Shown one piece after another: positions 47,301-58,755 of a stretch of DNA of 64,000 nucleotides. The position numbers were made by a program, and so were the translations under genes. Numbering within the stretch: the stretch's first letter is position 1; every line of letters starts with the position of its first letter. The notes beneath the pieces were generated by a model that worked only from the letters and a program-made list of their open reading frames with translations, had not been told where the DNA came from and made no database searches. The stretch is from Omphiscola glabra (Eukaryota; Mollusca; Gastropoda; Lymnaeidae), in contig OZ024794.1 in NCBI GenBank assembly GCA_964017045.1, positions 3,303,501 to 3,367,500 of the forward strand, read 5' to 3'.

Positions 47301-48143
47301 AAACAGCTTGGAGTTACAATGGCAGATGGTCACACGGCTACCACCCACAACAGCTTGGAGTTAAAATCTCAGATGGTCACACGGCTACCACAAACAACGG
47401 CTTGGAGTTCCAATGACAGCTGGTCACACGGCTACCACAAACAACGGCTTGGAGTTACAATGACAGCTGGTCAGACGGCTACCACAAACAACGGCTTGGA
47501 GTTACAATGACAGCTGGTCACACGGCTACCACCCACAACAGCTTAGAGTTACAATGACAGCTGGTCACACGGCTACCACAAACAACGGCTTGGAGTTACA
47601 ATGACAGCTGGTCACACGGCTACCACCCACAACAGCTTAGAGTTACAATGACAGCTGGTCACACGGCTACCACCCACAACAGCTTAGAGTTACAATGACA
47701 GCTGGTCACACGGCTACCACAAACAACGGCTTGGAGTTACAATGACAGCTGTCATACATAATACTTGCCTGTTTACTCGTTTCCAGGAATGACGTCATCG
47801 CTATATTTTTTATTGAAGATGGTTGTTAATGAATTGCGAACAGAAAAGTCGGTAATTTAATTAATTTTTTTTATTTATAAAATACGAAACAATTCTCGTA
47901 CAAGTTATCACCGTTGAATACTCTATTGATGCTGTTTATAAGTTAAGTTTGTCTTTTTTCCCTCCTAGTTTTTCCAGAAGTGAACTGCGCATGTCTTTCA
48001 AACCATTTGTTCCGATTGGCAGCACCGATCTCACCTATGACAATGACAAGGATTTTATATGTAACCAATTAAGTTATTTGAGTGTGAACACAACCGATGA
48101 CATCATGTGCTATGTAAGTCATGTGGCTATCTACGTCACCAAG

Positions 48144-48177
<34 letters not shown>

Positions 48178-51100
48178 CTCATTTATTATTTTACGAAAAT
48201 CTAATAAATGTAAATGCACAAAATAGAAAATAGATCAGCTTTTATTGTAAATGTTCAAGTATTATAATTATAAGTTACAATTACATTTAATGTAACAAAG
48301 AACTATTTTAAGCATTTTATCCGAATTCGACAGTTATGATATTTTGCTTTCAATAAATTATGATATAATAATTATTTGTATTTAATCATAATCACTGTTT
48401 GGGGGGAGCAGCAAAACATCTGTTATTGGAGTTGGATGTTTTTTTTTTTTTGTTGTTGTTGTTCAATTTCGTCTTTGTGAGTCGTTAAAAATGCGAAATG
48501 AAATCAAAATTAATTTGATAAAGACGGTCTTAAACAGTATCAAATTAAAATTTTCGATTGATCTAAAAAGAAATGTAAAAATTTAAATAATATATTATTA
48601 TTATTATTATTATTATTATTAGTTGTCTTATATAGCGCGGTACCCCAGCCTAGGGCTAGGCTCACCACGCTGTACATAAAAATATTAGAAAAAAGAGACA
48701 TGATCGTGACAATAACATAAAATACATTTATGTAATAAAGAACAGCTGTATAGAGACAAAACAAAATCTAATGCATTTTCACCTCATCCACACCGGAACT
48801 TTTACATGACAAGCCATGGACGGCGGCCAGCAGGCAGCGTTTATCTGTCAGATGTGGGGAATCAGTCGGGATAGTAGTTTAAAGAGATGTGTTTTGAGTG
48901 CAGTTTTGAAGGCTGTGATGGTTGATATATTGCGGATGTTTCAATTTCAAAAAAGAAAAAAATGAACTTGCAAACCAAAATCTTGACATTTCTTTGATTC
49001 AGTAACCACGTCTGACAAAACTGATCATGTATTTTCCCCTTCCTAAAAGTAAAATTAATAAATATAATTGATTGCTTTTTAAATTGTTCATAAAAATTAC
49101 CTAATTTTAGCTTTTATATTTTTAACATCTAATAAGTTTTTACTTATTTTTCATTCCAAAAATATACTATTATCAAATTTATAAAGTTACAAAAACTTAA
49201 CGTTTACAAATACTTTGAATAAGAAAATGCCGTTTAAGTCAATTAGTGCAGCGAAACTTCATTTCCAAATAACACTCACTAATTGACTTATCACTCATCT
49301 AAATAAGGGCAACCCATATATAGTTGCCATTGGTTCATTTTGATATCTATATCTAAAGTCCCTATTATGTGACAGATTTTAACTTTGGGTTAGTTTTTAA
49401 GGTTGAACTAAATAATCAAAATATTTAACAATGTTTGTTAATGGTAATTTGAGACTCAAGAATTTTGAAAAACTTCTTATATATAGATATATAGCGGGGA
49501 TAGGAAATAGTGAGTGTATCCAATGATATTGCAGTCTTGAAAATGAGATGTTACATTCTCTTTTTACATATACCATATGATTACCAATTAAGAAAATCAA
49601 TGGCGTTGACAAAACCTAGGTAAATTTACATAAGTATACCCATGAGTATCGAAACCTCAATCATTTTACACTCGTGAAAATTCAATCTTAAAATTAGAGC
49701 CATATTTATTATTATTTAAAGTCCATTAGTATAAACAATGATGGGTTAAAATTGTCTTTCAAAAATGAAAGTATTTTTTTTCTTTGCGAAAAGAAAAGTG
49801 GGTGTAAAAAGGACACTCAAGTCTTTTACAAACGTGAAAAGCTGTTAAGAGATTCTTCTGTAGACAAAAGATTTCTTTGTCTTACGATTTTCTGATCATA
49901 CATTAGAAAAACAAGGCAAACGTTTTATTTAAATGAAGATATCAATATATCAAATTCCGCTAATATAAAATATATTTTAAATTCATGTAGAGTTATTGTT
50001 ATAAATTTAAGATTTTTTTTTTTTAAATTTTAGAGGAAAAAAAATGTAGTCAGTGGCACGAAAAGGGGGGGAAGGGTAGGCCCAATATTTAATCATTACT
50101 AACACAAGACATCTAAAGTATTTCACAAGCCAGCAATAAACTTCTTTAGGGACAATAATAATTTAATAAGGGATCATTTAGATTTGGTAAATTAAGGTCA
50201 TGTTTAAACAAAAAATTGTAGTTTAGGGGATCGAAAAGGGGTAGAGTAGGCGTACAATATAAAGCAGAAAAATATTTCTCAAAACTAAGGGATATTAGAA
50301 ACGTTAACATCATTACATAAAGATTTCTTTTTGAAATAAGGAATTATTTTTTGCTAAAGGCAAAGCAGATAGAAACTATCACAAAGTGCCTACCATTAAT
50401 ATCCGGATAACATCGGGTTTTATGTTCTAGTATAGAAGAATTCAATTGAGTTGGTGGACAGAAAGTTTAATTTTAATATTTCATAACGTGGACAACTCGA
50501 TAACCTTGTATCTACTATCTCAGGAAAGAGAACTCGATAACATTGTATCTACTATCTCAGGAAAGACAACTCTATAACATTGTATCTACTATCTCAGGAA
50601 ATATCTCTCTATGACTATATGTCTTCCATTCAGAAAATTACAATGTATGACAATGTATCAACAACTTGAGAAAGTCCACACTGTAACATTGTATCTATAA
50701 TTACAGGAAAGACCCATGTATCTTGAGTATTTCAAGAATCCATGCTACGAGGCGATCTCTCGTAACCCAGCTTTCCCTTCAAAGATCCAATGTCTGCCAT
50801 ACTTTCACGTGCTAGGAAGTGACAAGTGTGGCACTACAGACTTTCATTCTAGACTGACGTCACATCCGCTCATACTGAAGAATGACGGTGGTCTTGGCAA
50901 GGAAACTTACTTCTGGTCTTGGCTGAGATATGGTAGTTATGGTGGACATGGTGGTTATGTTGTCATGGTGTTATGGTAGTTATGGTGGTTATGGTGATAA
51001 GGTGGTTATGGTAGTTGTCGTAGTTACTTCTTATAAAAAAAACAGTATTGCCGTTTCTCCGATTCCATTGGCTGTCTTCCCTATCCTTTTTAAAAGTCAT

Positions 51101-54100
51101 GTCCATCTTGCATACGTTACAAGAAAACTATAGAGTTGCCATTTCGACATCCGCTACTCAAAGGTTGGCAAAAAGGTTTAGGTCACGTTAATCTCCTGAT
51201 TGTTTTGCTTTCTGGTGACGCATAAGTATGACGTCATGTATATGAAGACAGTTTTTTTTAACATAATCAACTTTCAAAATGTCCATTCTCAAATATGCGG
51301 GGTTGTATTTTCAATTCTATTTATTGATCAAAAGTTGACATTTTTCAATAACATTGTAGTGGAGTTTTGAAGGGTTTTGTATAGGGTTTTGTATAGGGTT
51401 TTGTATAGGGTTTTGAAGGGTTGTGTATAGGGTTTTGAAGCGTTTTGTATAGTTTTTTGTATGGGGTTTTGAAGGGTTTTGTAGAACATTATGACTACTA
51501 AAGTGACTATTTTATCTTTGAGTTTATTATAAACGTCTACTGTTATATTAAAGGTTTATGGATCAAGAAAACGGTCAGGAAATGGCCGCTGTGGGCCTAC
51601 CCACGGTACTTCTTCAATGCGTCTGTGGCTATTGTAGACGGACTTCTTTACAACAACGAGCAGCTCATAACAGGTATCACGTTGTGTAATCTGTACGTGA
51701 ATAATATGTCATCTACGTATATGGGAATCACTGGTGTTAAGTAACGTGATGTGTAAGTGAATCACTGGTGTTAAGTAAGGTGATGTGTAAGTGAATCACT
51801 GGTGTTAAGTAACGTGATGTGTAAGTGAATCACTGGTGTTAAGTAACGTGATGTGTAAGTGAATCACTGGTGTTAAGTAACGTGATGTGTAAGTGAATCA
51901 CTGGTGTTAAGTAACGTGATGTGTAAGTGAATCACTGGTGTTAAGTAACGTGATGTATAAGTGAATCACTGGTGTTAAGTAACTGATGTGTAAGTGAATC
52001 ACTGGTGTTAAGTAACTGATGTGTAAGGGAATCACTGGTGTTAATTAACTGATAAGTAAGGGAATAATTGGTGTTAAGTAACTGATAAGTAAGGGAATAA
52101 TTGGTGTTAAGTAACTGATAAGTAAGGGAATAATTGGTGTTAAGTAACTGATAAGTAAGGGAATAATTGGTGTTAAGTAACTGATAAGTAAGGGAATAAT
52201 TGGTGTTAAGTAACTGATAAGTAAGGGAATAATTGGTGTTAAGTAACTGATAAGTAAGGGAATAATTGGTGTTAAGTAACTGATAAGTAAGGGAATAATT
52301 GGTGTTAAGTAACTGATAAGTAAGGGAATAATTGGTGTTAAGTAACTGATAAGTAAGGGAATCACTGGTGTTTAGCAAATTACTTAAAATGTCCTATTCT
52401 ATTGTTTATTTGAGTGACGTCAATAGCCAGGGGTTCTCATTGGGGTTCTCAAACGTTCTGGGGCCAGGCGAATAAAACGGTTATCGATTATTTCTAAAAC
52501 AGGGGATGCTACTCCGATGGACTTTTGGGATTTCAGAGGTTGGCAACTAGATCCACAGAATGAAGGTTTCTCTGAGCCAAGATTTCTGACCCCTCACGCC
52601 ATGCGACATCTGTACAAGGATCCCAAATTTTTCTTGCTGTTCAGAAACCCAACAGACAGGTTGGTTCTGGTATTTGTAGAGATACTTTACAACAATATTT
52701 TTTATTACAAGCAGTGGCGTAACTACTATAGTGAAAGCTTAAGCCCAGCTGGGGGCCCCCAGGGTTCAAAACCTATGAGGAAATAAATATATTGTCAATC
52801 TAATTAAATATATTTAGAAATTGTTGTTCCATTTTTTTTCAAATTCAGACCCCCATTCACGATCAATTACATATGAGCGAAAATAATGATCGAACTAGAA
52901 CTACTTTTTTCTCTGTCGAGGCACACATTCCTTAATTTTTCATGTCGGTGTCAGGGACGAGCGCCTCCTTCGCCCCACTTCGCACGGCCCTGACACCATA
53001 TATCAAATTACTGAAGTCTGACACATCAAATATTAACTAGCATTATCATTATTTGGTCCCCCCCCCCCCCCTAAGTGTCGTATTGAACTCTTACTTGTGA
53101 TCATTCCCTCCATTAAAGAACCTTAAACCAAACATTCCAACCATTATTTTTTGTCTTTTACCACCCAACAATCTAAACTCTATTCATTTTATATCAATCA
53201 TGATTTCATTATGTTCCCATTAATCATGATTTCATTCTGTTCTCATTAATCATGATTTCATTATGTTCCCATTAATCATAATTTTATTATGTTCCCATTA
53301 ATCATGATTTAATTCTGTTCCCAGTAATCATGATTTCATTCTGTTCCCATTAATCATGATTTCATTCTGTTCCAATTAATCATGATTTCATTCTGTTCTC
53401 ATTAATCATGATTTAATTCTGTTCCCAGTAATCATGATTTCATTCTGTTCCCATTAATCATGATTTCATTCTGTTCCCATTAATCATGATTTCATTCTCT
53501 TCCCATTAATCATGATTTCACCCTGTTCCCATTAATCATGATTTCATCCTGTTCCCATTTATCATGATTTCATTCTGTTCCCATTAATCATGATTTCATC
53601 CTGTTCCCATTTATCATGATTTCATTCTGTTCCCATTAATCATGATTTCATTCTGTTCCCATTAATCCTGATTGCAATTTGTGTCCTCTGCTTAGACTCT
53701 ACTCCGACTATGTGTTTCTCGGCTATGGTTTCACGGCTCACAAGTTTGCCCGAGACGTCCCTAGAGCTATAGACATGATGCGGAGCTGTCTCAAGGTTAA
53801 CACAACTCGGCAATGTTTCTTCAGCGAGGACATGTATCAAAAATTACCAGTGAGTACATGTGTCAAAAGTGACCAGTGTGTACATGTATCAAAAGTGACC
53901 AGTGAGTATATGTATCAAATGTGACCAGTGAGTATATGTATCAAAAGTGACCAGTGAGTATATGTATCAAAAGTGACCAGTGAGTATATGTATCAAAAGT
54001 GACCAGTGTGTACATGTATCAAAAGTGACCAGTGTGTACATGTATCAAAAGTGACCAGTGTGTACATGTATCAAAAGTGACCAGTGAGTACATGTATCAA

Positions 54101-55865
54101 AAGTGACCAGCGAGTATATGTATCAAAAGTGACCAGTGATTATATGTATCAAAAGTGACCAGTGAGTATATGTATCAAAAGTGACCAGTGATTATATGTA
54201 TCAAAAGTGACCAGTGAGTATATGTATCAAAAGTGACCAGTGAGTATACGTATCAAATGTGACCAGTGAGTATATGTATCAAAAGTGACCAGTGAGTATA
54301 TGTATCAAAAGTGACCAGTGTGTACATGTATCAAAAGTGACCAGTGTGTACATGTATCAAAAGTGACCAATGTGTACATGTATCAAAAGTGACCATTGAG
54401 TACATGTATCAAAAGTGACCAGTGAGTGAGTTTATCACAAGGAAATCATTTACGAAAAACATGAAGTTTTGTTTTAAAATGATAATTTATCATATCTGCA
54501 TACATCTGGTTGTAACACATTGTTTGTCAAACGTGATGTTTCCTGCACACGTTTCATCTGTACAATATATCAGCCTCGGTAATAAGTCTATAAAAGATGT
54601 CAACACATCATTATTGTTAGTTTGTTGAATGCACAGGGCAAAAGATACATCATCTTTTCAAATTATCTTCAACATGTTTTCCAATGTCGTCCACGCGCCT
54701 AGTAATAGTCTGACGAGACAGATTTATATGTGAGAAATCCTTCTTCTTTTCTGGTCACAGAATTTCAACGAGGCTCTCCAAACATTCCTTAACCATTTCA
54801 CCATCTGAATAAGTAGGGCGCGGCACACTTAGATATAATGTATTGGCAGATATGAAGAGACCGGCACACTTAGATAGCTTGTATTGGCAGATATGAAGAG
54901 ACCGGCACACTTAGATAGATTGTATTGGCAGATATGAAGAGACCGGCACACTTAGCTAGATTGTATTGGCAGATCTGTAAGTTTAGGCACATTTAGATAT
55001 ATTTGGCAGATCTGTATGTGAAAGATTCTATTGCAGATCTGTATGATTCTTTTGACGTATCTGAAAGAAGCGTCACATTTAGATAGATTCTATTGGCATG
55101 TCTGTAGGACGTGTTTTACATATCATCAACATTTTCTTTGCTATTTTTAGATGCGAATCCACGTCAGCTGCTACTCCATATTTCTCAGAGAATGGCTGTC
55201 AGTGTTCAGTCGCCAACATTTCCTCATTCTCCGCACAGAGGACTACCACAGCAACATGAAGGACACGTTGAAGAAAACGTTTCAATTTCTGCAAGTTCGT
55301 AAGTAAATAATATACTCTCTAACACAAACTATTGATTTTTTAAATTAACGTCTTTAAGGAACCGTTTTTAACATGTGTTAGAGATTATTAAAATTAAAAA
55401 TAAAATTATTTAATTTAAAGTTTTAAGAATTTAAAATTATGAATTTTTTAATTCTAAAAAATATGTTCAAATATTTAAAGAAAAAAAATCTTTTCAATAA
55501 TAAATTGTATTGAATTATTCTTAGACGTTTAGTGATTTGCTCATTACGATAATAATAAAACTATTCTTATTTATATTACAACTCAACACAAGGCAACAAA
55601 AGCCTTACAAATAATATGTGGAATCTCAATGTCTATTTCAATCGTTACATTTCGTCTCTGTTTAGCTACATTGCCAGAACACGACCTTGACCTTCTTGTG
55701 AAGCGGAAGGTAAAACACGAAACTAAACTTAAAAAGAAGGCGGGGCCGATGTTTCCAGAGACGAGATTGCTGCTGGACGAGTTCTTCTATAGATTTAATC
55801 AAGACCTTTCTCTGCTCCTCAACGACACAAGATTTATGTGGACAGAGTCGTCATATGTTACTTAA
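41333..55865 (+). CDS. CHST15: carbohydrate sulfotransferase 15-like, 5' incomplete, 9 exons seen
   Basis: Golgi type II enzyme; the family transfers sulfate from PAPS to C6 of 4-sulfated GalNAc in chondroitin sulfate. Exons: 41333-41489 (or to 41498), 44917-44992, 47969-48113, 50707-50932, 51554-51673, 52503-52659, 53696-53849, 55151-55298, 55666-55865 (TAA). Phases match at every junction; with the 41489 donor they sum to 1383 nt, 460 residues plus stop. The first exon encodes a membrane anchor (RFPIFVSGCVVMVIVVLTSY). Exon 4 has the 5'-phosphosulfate site HVLGSDKCGTTDF and KETYFWSW. Exons 6-7 give the 3'-phosphate site FRNPTDRLYSDY. Exon 8 has LREWLSVFSRQHFLILRTED. Human CHST15 is 561 residues; the start-codon exon and part of the stem are missing here and not located upstream. 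The two short stem exons (44917, 47969) rest on phase and splice sites more than on similarity. The exact family member is inferred. Confidence 0.88.
41597..41700. repeat. GA-rich microsatellite
   Basis: gagagagagaga runs interrupted by G-runs. Confidence 0.85.
41937..43565. repeat. 9-bp minisatellite (atgtctaag), about 180 units
   Basis: Units atgtctaag and atgtctgat alternate in mixed order. The 3-codon period yields plus ORFs of MSKMSD type (165, 113 and 183 codons) and a minus ILDIS-type ORF. It lies within a sulfotransferase intron, so it is treated as non-coding. Confidence 0.95.
43765..44361 (+). pseudogene. LINE family B (CR1/L2-like) C-terminus and 3' UTR
   Basis: The frame reads HVTPLLHSLHWLPVQARIDY, SYLTELLSVYSPLRQLRSS, then shifts by one at an A-run (about 43964-43972) and continues YCAPKQWNSLPLHIRN and FKTALKTHLFKLYYPD to TGA 44107-44109. 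The 3' UTR carries tgtacagcgcggtgagccta and an (AAT)n tail. The copy at 48592-48945 is nearly identical over the shared part, so the family was recently active. Confidence 0.88.
44548..44875. repeat. 11-bp minisatellite (gacttgacatt)
   Basis: About 30 units alternating gacttgacatt and gacttgacatg. All minus frames are open (MSSPCQVHVK-type). Confidence 0.94.
45172..46575. repeat. 29-bp minisatellite, about 48 units
   Basis: The core is ctaagacaaactgtttcata followed by atgttggct. Highly homogeneous, preceded by a poly-C run (45157-45172). Confidence 0.96.
46809..47013 (-). mobile_element. SPIN-like hAT MITE, complete with 8-bp TSD
   Basis: Plus-strand ends are CAGTGGTTTTCAACC and GGTTGAGAACCACTG, 15-bp TIRs with one mismatch. 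TTTTAGAG flanks both sides (46801-46808, 47014-47021), a perfect 8-bp target duplication. On the minus strand the interior has AGACCATCTGAAAACACATA, ACAGTTATGAAGTAG and ACATGAGGAACTGTATTAAA, in the same order as the copy at 12251. No transposase. It lies in a sulfotransferase intron. Confidence 0.93.
47170..47752. repeat. 47-bp tandem repeat, 12 units
   Basis: Units contain ttacaatgacagctggtcac and ggctaccac, with variant endings aaacaacggctt or ccacaacagctt. Confidence 0.94.
48144..48175. repeat. (TG)n microsatellite
   Basis: About 16 TG dinucleotides, 30 bp into the intron after exon 47969-48113. Confidence 0.95.
48592..48945 (-). pseudogene. LINE family B 3' end, minus strand
   Basis: Begins (on plus) with (TTA)n, then agttgtcttatatagcgcgg and ctgtacataaaaat; the far end corresponds to the last 45 codons of the element plus 3' UTR. 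Almost identical to the copy at 43765-44361. Confidence 0.88.
48946..50488. other. intron sequence, AT-rich
   Basis: No array until 50489. Two similar G-rich segments (50050-50090, 50220-50265; gaaaaggggtagagtaggc) suggest TE debris. A segment near 50396-50435 (taacatcgggttttatgttc) resembles 41224-41262. Confidence 0.45.
50489..50714. repeat. 36-37-bp repeat of the sulfotransferase exon 4 acceptor
   Basis: AG dinucleotides in ctcag|gaaag-like context end at 50523, 50560, 50597, 50633, 50670 and 50706. The last is the real acceptor of the exon starting GAAAGACCC; the first two upstream copies also carry gaaaga. Spacing is 36-37 bp throughout. Confidence 0.85.
50925..51020. repeat. TGG-rich repeat over the exon 4 donor
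   Basis: The donor TATG|GTAGTTATGG at 50933 recurs at 50976 and 51011 within a ggttatggtgg-type degenerate repeat. Confidence 0.65.
51364..51482. repeat. ggttttgtatag repeats
   Basis: A short array of gggttttgtata and gggttttgaa units. Confidence 0.85.
51725..52375. repeat. 34/33-bp minisatellite, two blocks
   Basis: The left block has units with tcactggtgttaagtaacgt (34 bp). The right block has aattggtgttaagtaactga (33 bp). The 33-bp block keeps minus frames open (LLNTNYSLTYQ cycle). Confidence 0.94.
52712..52760. mobile_element. hAT-like terminus CAGTGGCGTAACTAC, unpaired
   Basis: The start CAGTGGCGTAACTACTATAG matches the left end of the MITE at 39786. No right end found; an AT-rich and then GC-rich stretch follows (to about 53000). 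Confidence 0.5.
53200..53690. repeat. 26-bp minisatellite before exon 7
   Basis: The core is cattctgttcccattaatca followed by tgattt; about 19 units. The array ends about 30 bp before the acceptor at 53695 but does not include it. Confidence 0.93.
53828..54431. repeat. 26-bp repeat of the exon 7 donor junction, 23 units
   Basis: The first unit consists of the last six codons of the exon (atgtatcaaaaattacca) plus the first eight intron bases (gtgagtac). GT recurs every 26 bp from 53850 to 54422, many units keeping GTGAGT, some GTGTGT or GTGATT. Confidence 0.93.
54432..54814. other. intron sequence
   Basis: No array or gene; the 68-codon ORF at 54422-54628 is unrecognised. Confidence 0.4.
54815..55010. 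repeat. 41-bp tandem repeat, about 5 units
   Basis: Units contain ggcacacttagatagattgt and attggcagatatgaagagac; diverged copies continue to about 55090. Confidence 0.9.
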
Positions 55866-56009
55866 CATATAACTGACTTTTAATAATAAGGAGTTTCAGT
55901 TGTGTCCTACTTTGAGCAATTCCTCAAAGGGAATTAATTCACTCCTAAGCAATGGCAAGAGACTAAATTATCCCGAAATCATTAAACAAGTTTGAATTGT
56001 TGCCCTTAC

Positions 56010-56215
56010 TAATAGAGACATTCTGCCAGTGTTTGATGGTACTCATGTCAATGTATATTACTGCCAGTATTTGATGGCTCTCATGAACATCACTGACAGT
56101 GTTTGATGACACTCATGTACATCACTGCCAGTGTTTGATGGCACTCATTTACATGACTGCCAGTGTTTGATGACACTCATGTACATCACTGCCAGTGTTT
56201 CATGGCACTGTGACT
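56010..56215. repeat. about 32-bp tandem repeat
   Basis: Units share actgccagtgtttgatgaca and ctcatgtacatc. Confidence 0.88.
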
Positions 56216-56239
56216 TCTTGTCTCCATCCTGTGTTCAAA

Positions 56240-56575
56240 TGTAACAACATGTCATCATGCTACGTTCAAATGCAACATGTCATCATCATATGTTCAAATG
56301 TAACATGTCATCATCATATGTTCAAATATAACATGTCATCATGCTACGTTCAAATGTAACATGTCATCATCATATGTTCAAATATAACATGTCATCATCA
56401 TATGTTCAAATGTAACATGTCATCATGCTACGTTCAAATGTAACATGTCATCATCATATGTTCAAATGTAACATGTCATCATCATATGTTCAAATGTAAC
56501 ATGTCATCATCATATGTTCAAATGTAACATGTCATCATCATATGTTCAAATGTAACATGTCATCATCATGTAACA
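56240..56575. repeat. 28-bp minisatellite
   Basis: The core is catcatatgttcaaatgtaa followed by catgtcat; about 12 units. Confidence 0.92.
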
Positions 56576-56644
56576 AACTGCATGGGGAATAAAATGTGAT
56601 GTCTTCTGCGATTTTAAAAAAACTTGACTTGATGATATCTTCTA

Positions 56645-56760
56645 TAACATCCCTTGAATGTCAGTAGATACATCCCCTGAATGTCAGTAGACACATCCCT
56701 GGAATGTCAGTAGACACATCCCCTGAATGTCAGTAGACACATCCCCTGAATGTCAGTCTG
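56645..56760. repeat. 21-24-bp repeat
   Basis: About six units of acatcccctgaatgtcagta. Confidence 0.88.
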
Positions 56761-56859
56761 ACTTCTAAAAAAAGATATCGCTGATGACAGACGACTCAAG
56801 TCATGAAATTCGTTGTCATCTGTAACCTAAAGATTTAACACATTTCCTCAAATTCAGTA

Positions 56860-57590
56860 GACCCATACCCACAAAGAAAACATCTCACGGAAGCTATAAG
56901 ACACATACCCTCAAAGAAGACATCTCATGGAAGCCATAAGACACATCACCTCAAAGAAGACATCTCTTGGAAGCCATAAGACACATACCCTCAAAGAAGA
57001 CATCTCATGGAAGCCATAAGACACATCCCCTCAAAGAAGACATCTCATGGAAGCCATAAGATACATCCCCTCAAAGAAGACATCTCATGGAAGCCATAAG
57101 ACACATCCCCTCAAAGAAGACATCTCATTGAAGCCATAAGAAACATCCCCTCAAAGAAGACATCTCATGGAAGTCATAAGACACATCCCTCAAAGAAGAC
57201 ACATCTCATGGAAGTCATAAGACACATCCCCTCAAAGAAGAGACATCTTATGAAAGTCATAAGACACATCCCCTGAAAGTCAGGCGACACTTTCCCACAA
57301 AGTCAGTAACACATTCCCCCAAAGAAGACACATCTCATGGAAGTCTGAAAGTCATAAGACACATCCCCTGAAAGTCAGGAGACACATCCCCTAAAAGTCA
57401 GTAGACACATCTCATGGAAGTCATCAGACTTATCCCCTGAAGTCAGGAGACAAATCCCCTAAAAGTCAGGAGACACATCCCCTAAAAGTCAGTAGACACA
57501 TCTCATGGAAGTCATAAGACACACCTCATGAAAGTCAGGAGACACATCCCCTAAAAGTCAGTAGACACAATCCCTGACAGTATGGCTTCA
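56860..57590. repeat. 40-bp minisatellite grading into shorter units
   Basis: The left part has 40-bp units (acacatcccctcaaagaaga, catctcatggaagccataag). The right part has a mosaic of acacatcccctaaaagtcag fragments. Confidence 0.9.
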
Positions 57591-57669
57591 GAACAAAGCA
57601 AGGAACAAACGACTAAATGAAATGTCATTCAACTCGGTTAGTAGAAATTATTGCCCACTTTTATGACTT

Positions 57670-58755
57670 ACTAGCAAGTTCCCGGCATGCGTTGCAGTGC
57701 CATTCAAAGAAATAAAGTGTTTGTGATTTAATTATGTTTTTTAAGTACTTTTTACATACAAAATATTTTTTTGTTTTTCCGTCTTGAGCGTTCACGAATA
57801 AATTAAAAGATTTTTCGTCGCGTTAGCAGGCCGCATACAGCTGTCCACGTGAGAAGCATAGATTATCAAAATTTAGTCCACACACTTGTAGCGATTGATA
57901 CACCCATGCAGTAGCTCTGTTTGATAAGTATATATAGATAACTCGTTTTTTTTCTTCAAATATGACCCCCGGCCCCAAACGGAATATTGTAAACAGTTTG
58001 GACTACTTCAGAAACCTACTTATTATGTCACACACAAACTGAAATGTCACTGTTTAAAATTATATGTATAGAGCTCATATAAAAAAAAAAGAATTTAGGG
58101 CCCCCGGCTCCAAACAGAGTATTGTAACATTTTTGTACTAATTAAGACACCTGTGTGGGCATGCGCACAATATCTCAAAATGTTTTATCGCAATCGGATG
58201 AATGGTATAGGAACGCATACGGAAATTATATTTATATTAGTAGTTTTTTATTAGTAGTAGTTTATATATTATATTATTATAAAGTATTATATAGCGAATA
58301 TAAGTTTAAAAAATGAATTTAGGGCCCCGGCAAAAACGGAACAATGTAGAATGGTTGTACTCTTTCAGAAACCTACTTATTATGACATACACAAACTTTA
58401 ATGTCGCTATTTGAATTTGATTAAAATTCCATCCACCAATGAATTATCTCTGTTTGAAATTATATTCATCTAGCTCGTGTAAGAAAAACAAATTTAGGGC
58501 CCCTGGCCCAAAACGGAATATTTTAAAATGGTTGTATTAATTCACAAAAATTCACAACTCCCAAAGTTTTATCGCTATCAGATGAATGGGATAGTAATAA
58601 TTGTATGTAATAATTCACAAAAATGTGTGTTTGTTGACAACTCTCCAACGTTTTAGCGCAATCGGATGATTGGTATATGAGCGCTATGCGGGACATACAT
58701 ACAAACATACATACATTCATTTACATATATATATATAATATATATATAGATTATT
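57670..58755. mobile_element. dispersed repeat with internal duplications, unclassified
   Basis: Begins actagcaagttcccggcatg, cgttgcagtgcc, and ends with gcgggacatacatacaaaca and an AT microsatellite. This resembles the 5' and 3' phrases of dispersed elements common in invertebrates. An internal module (aatttagggcccc, aacggaatattgtaa, agaaacctacttattatg) occurs three to four times. Confidence 0.5.

Larger units (their letters stand above)
55866..56610 (+). other. possible sulfotransferase 3' UTR
   Basis: AATAAA at 56588 followed by a GT/T-rich stretch could end the transcript. If so, the UTR includes the two arrays at 56010-56575. Confidence 0.4.
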
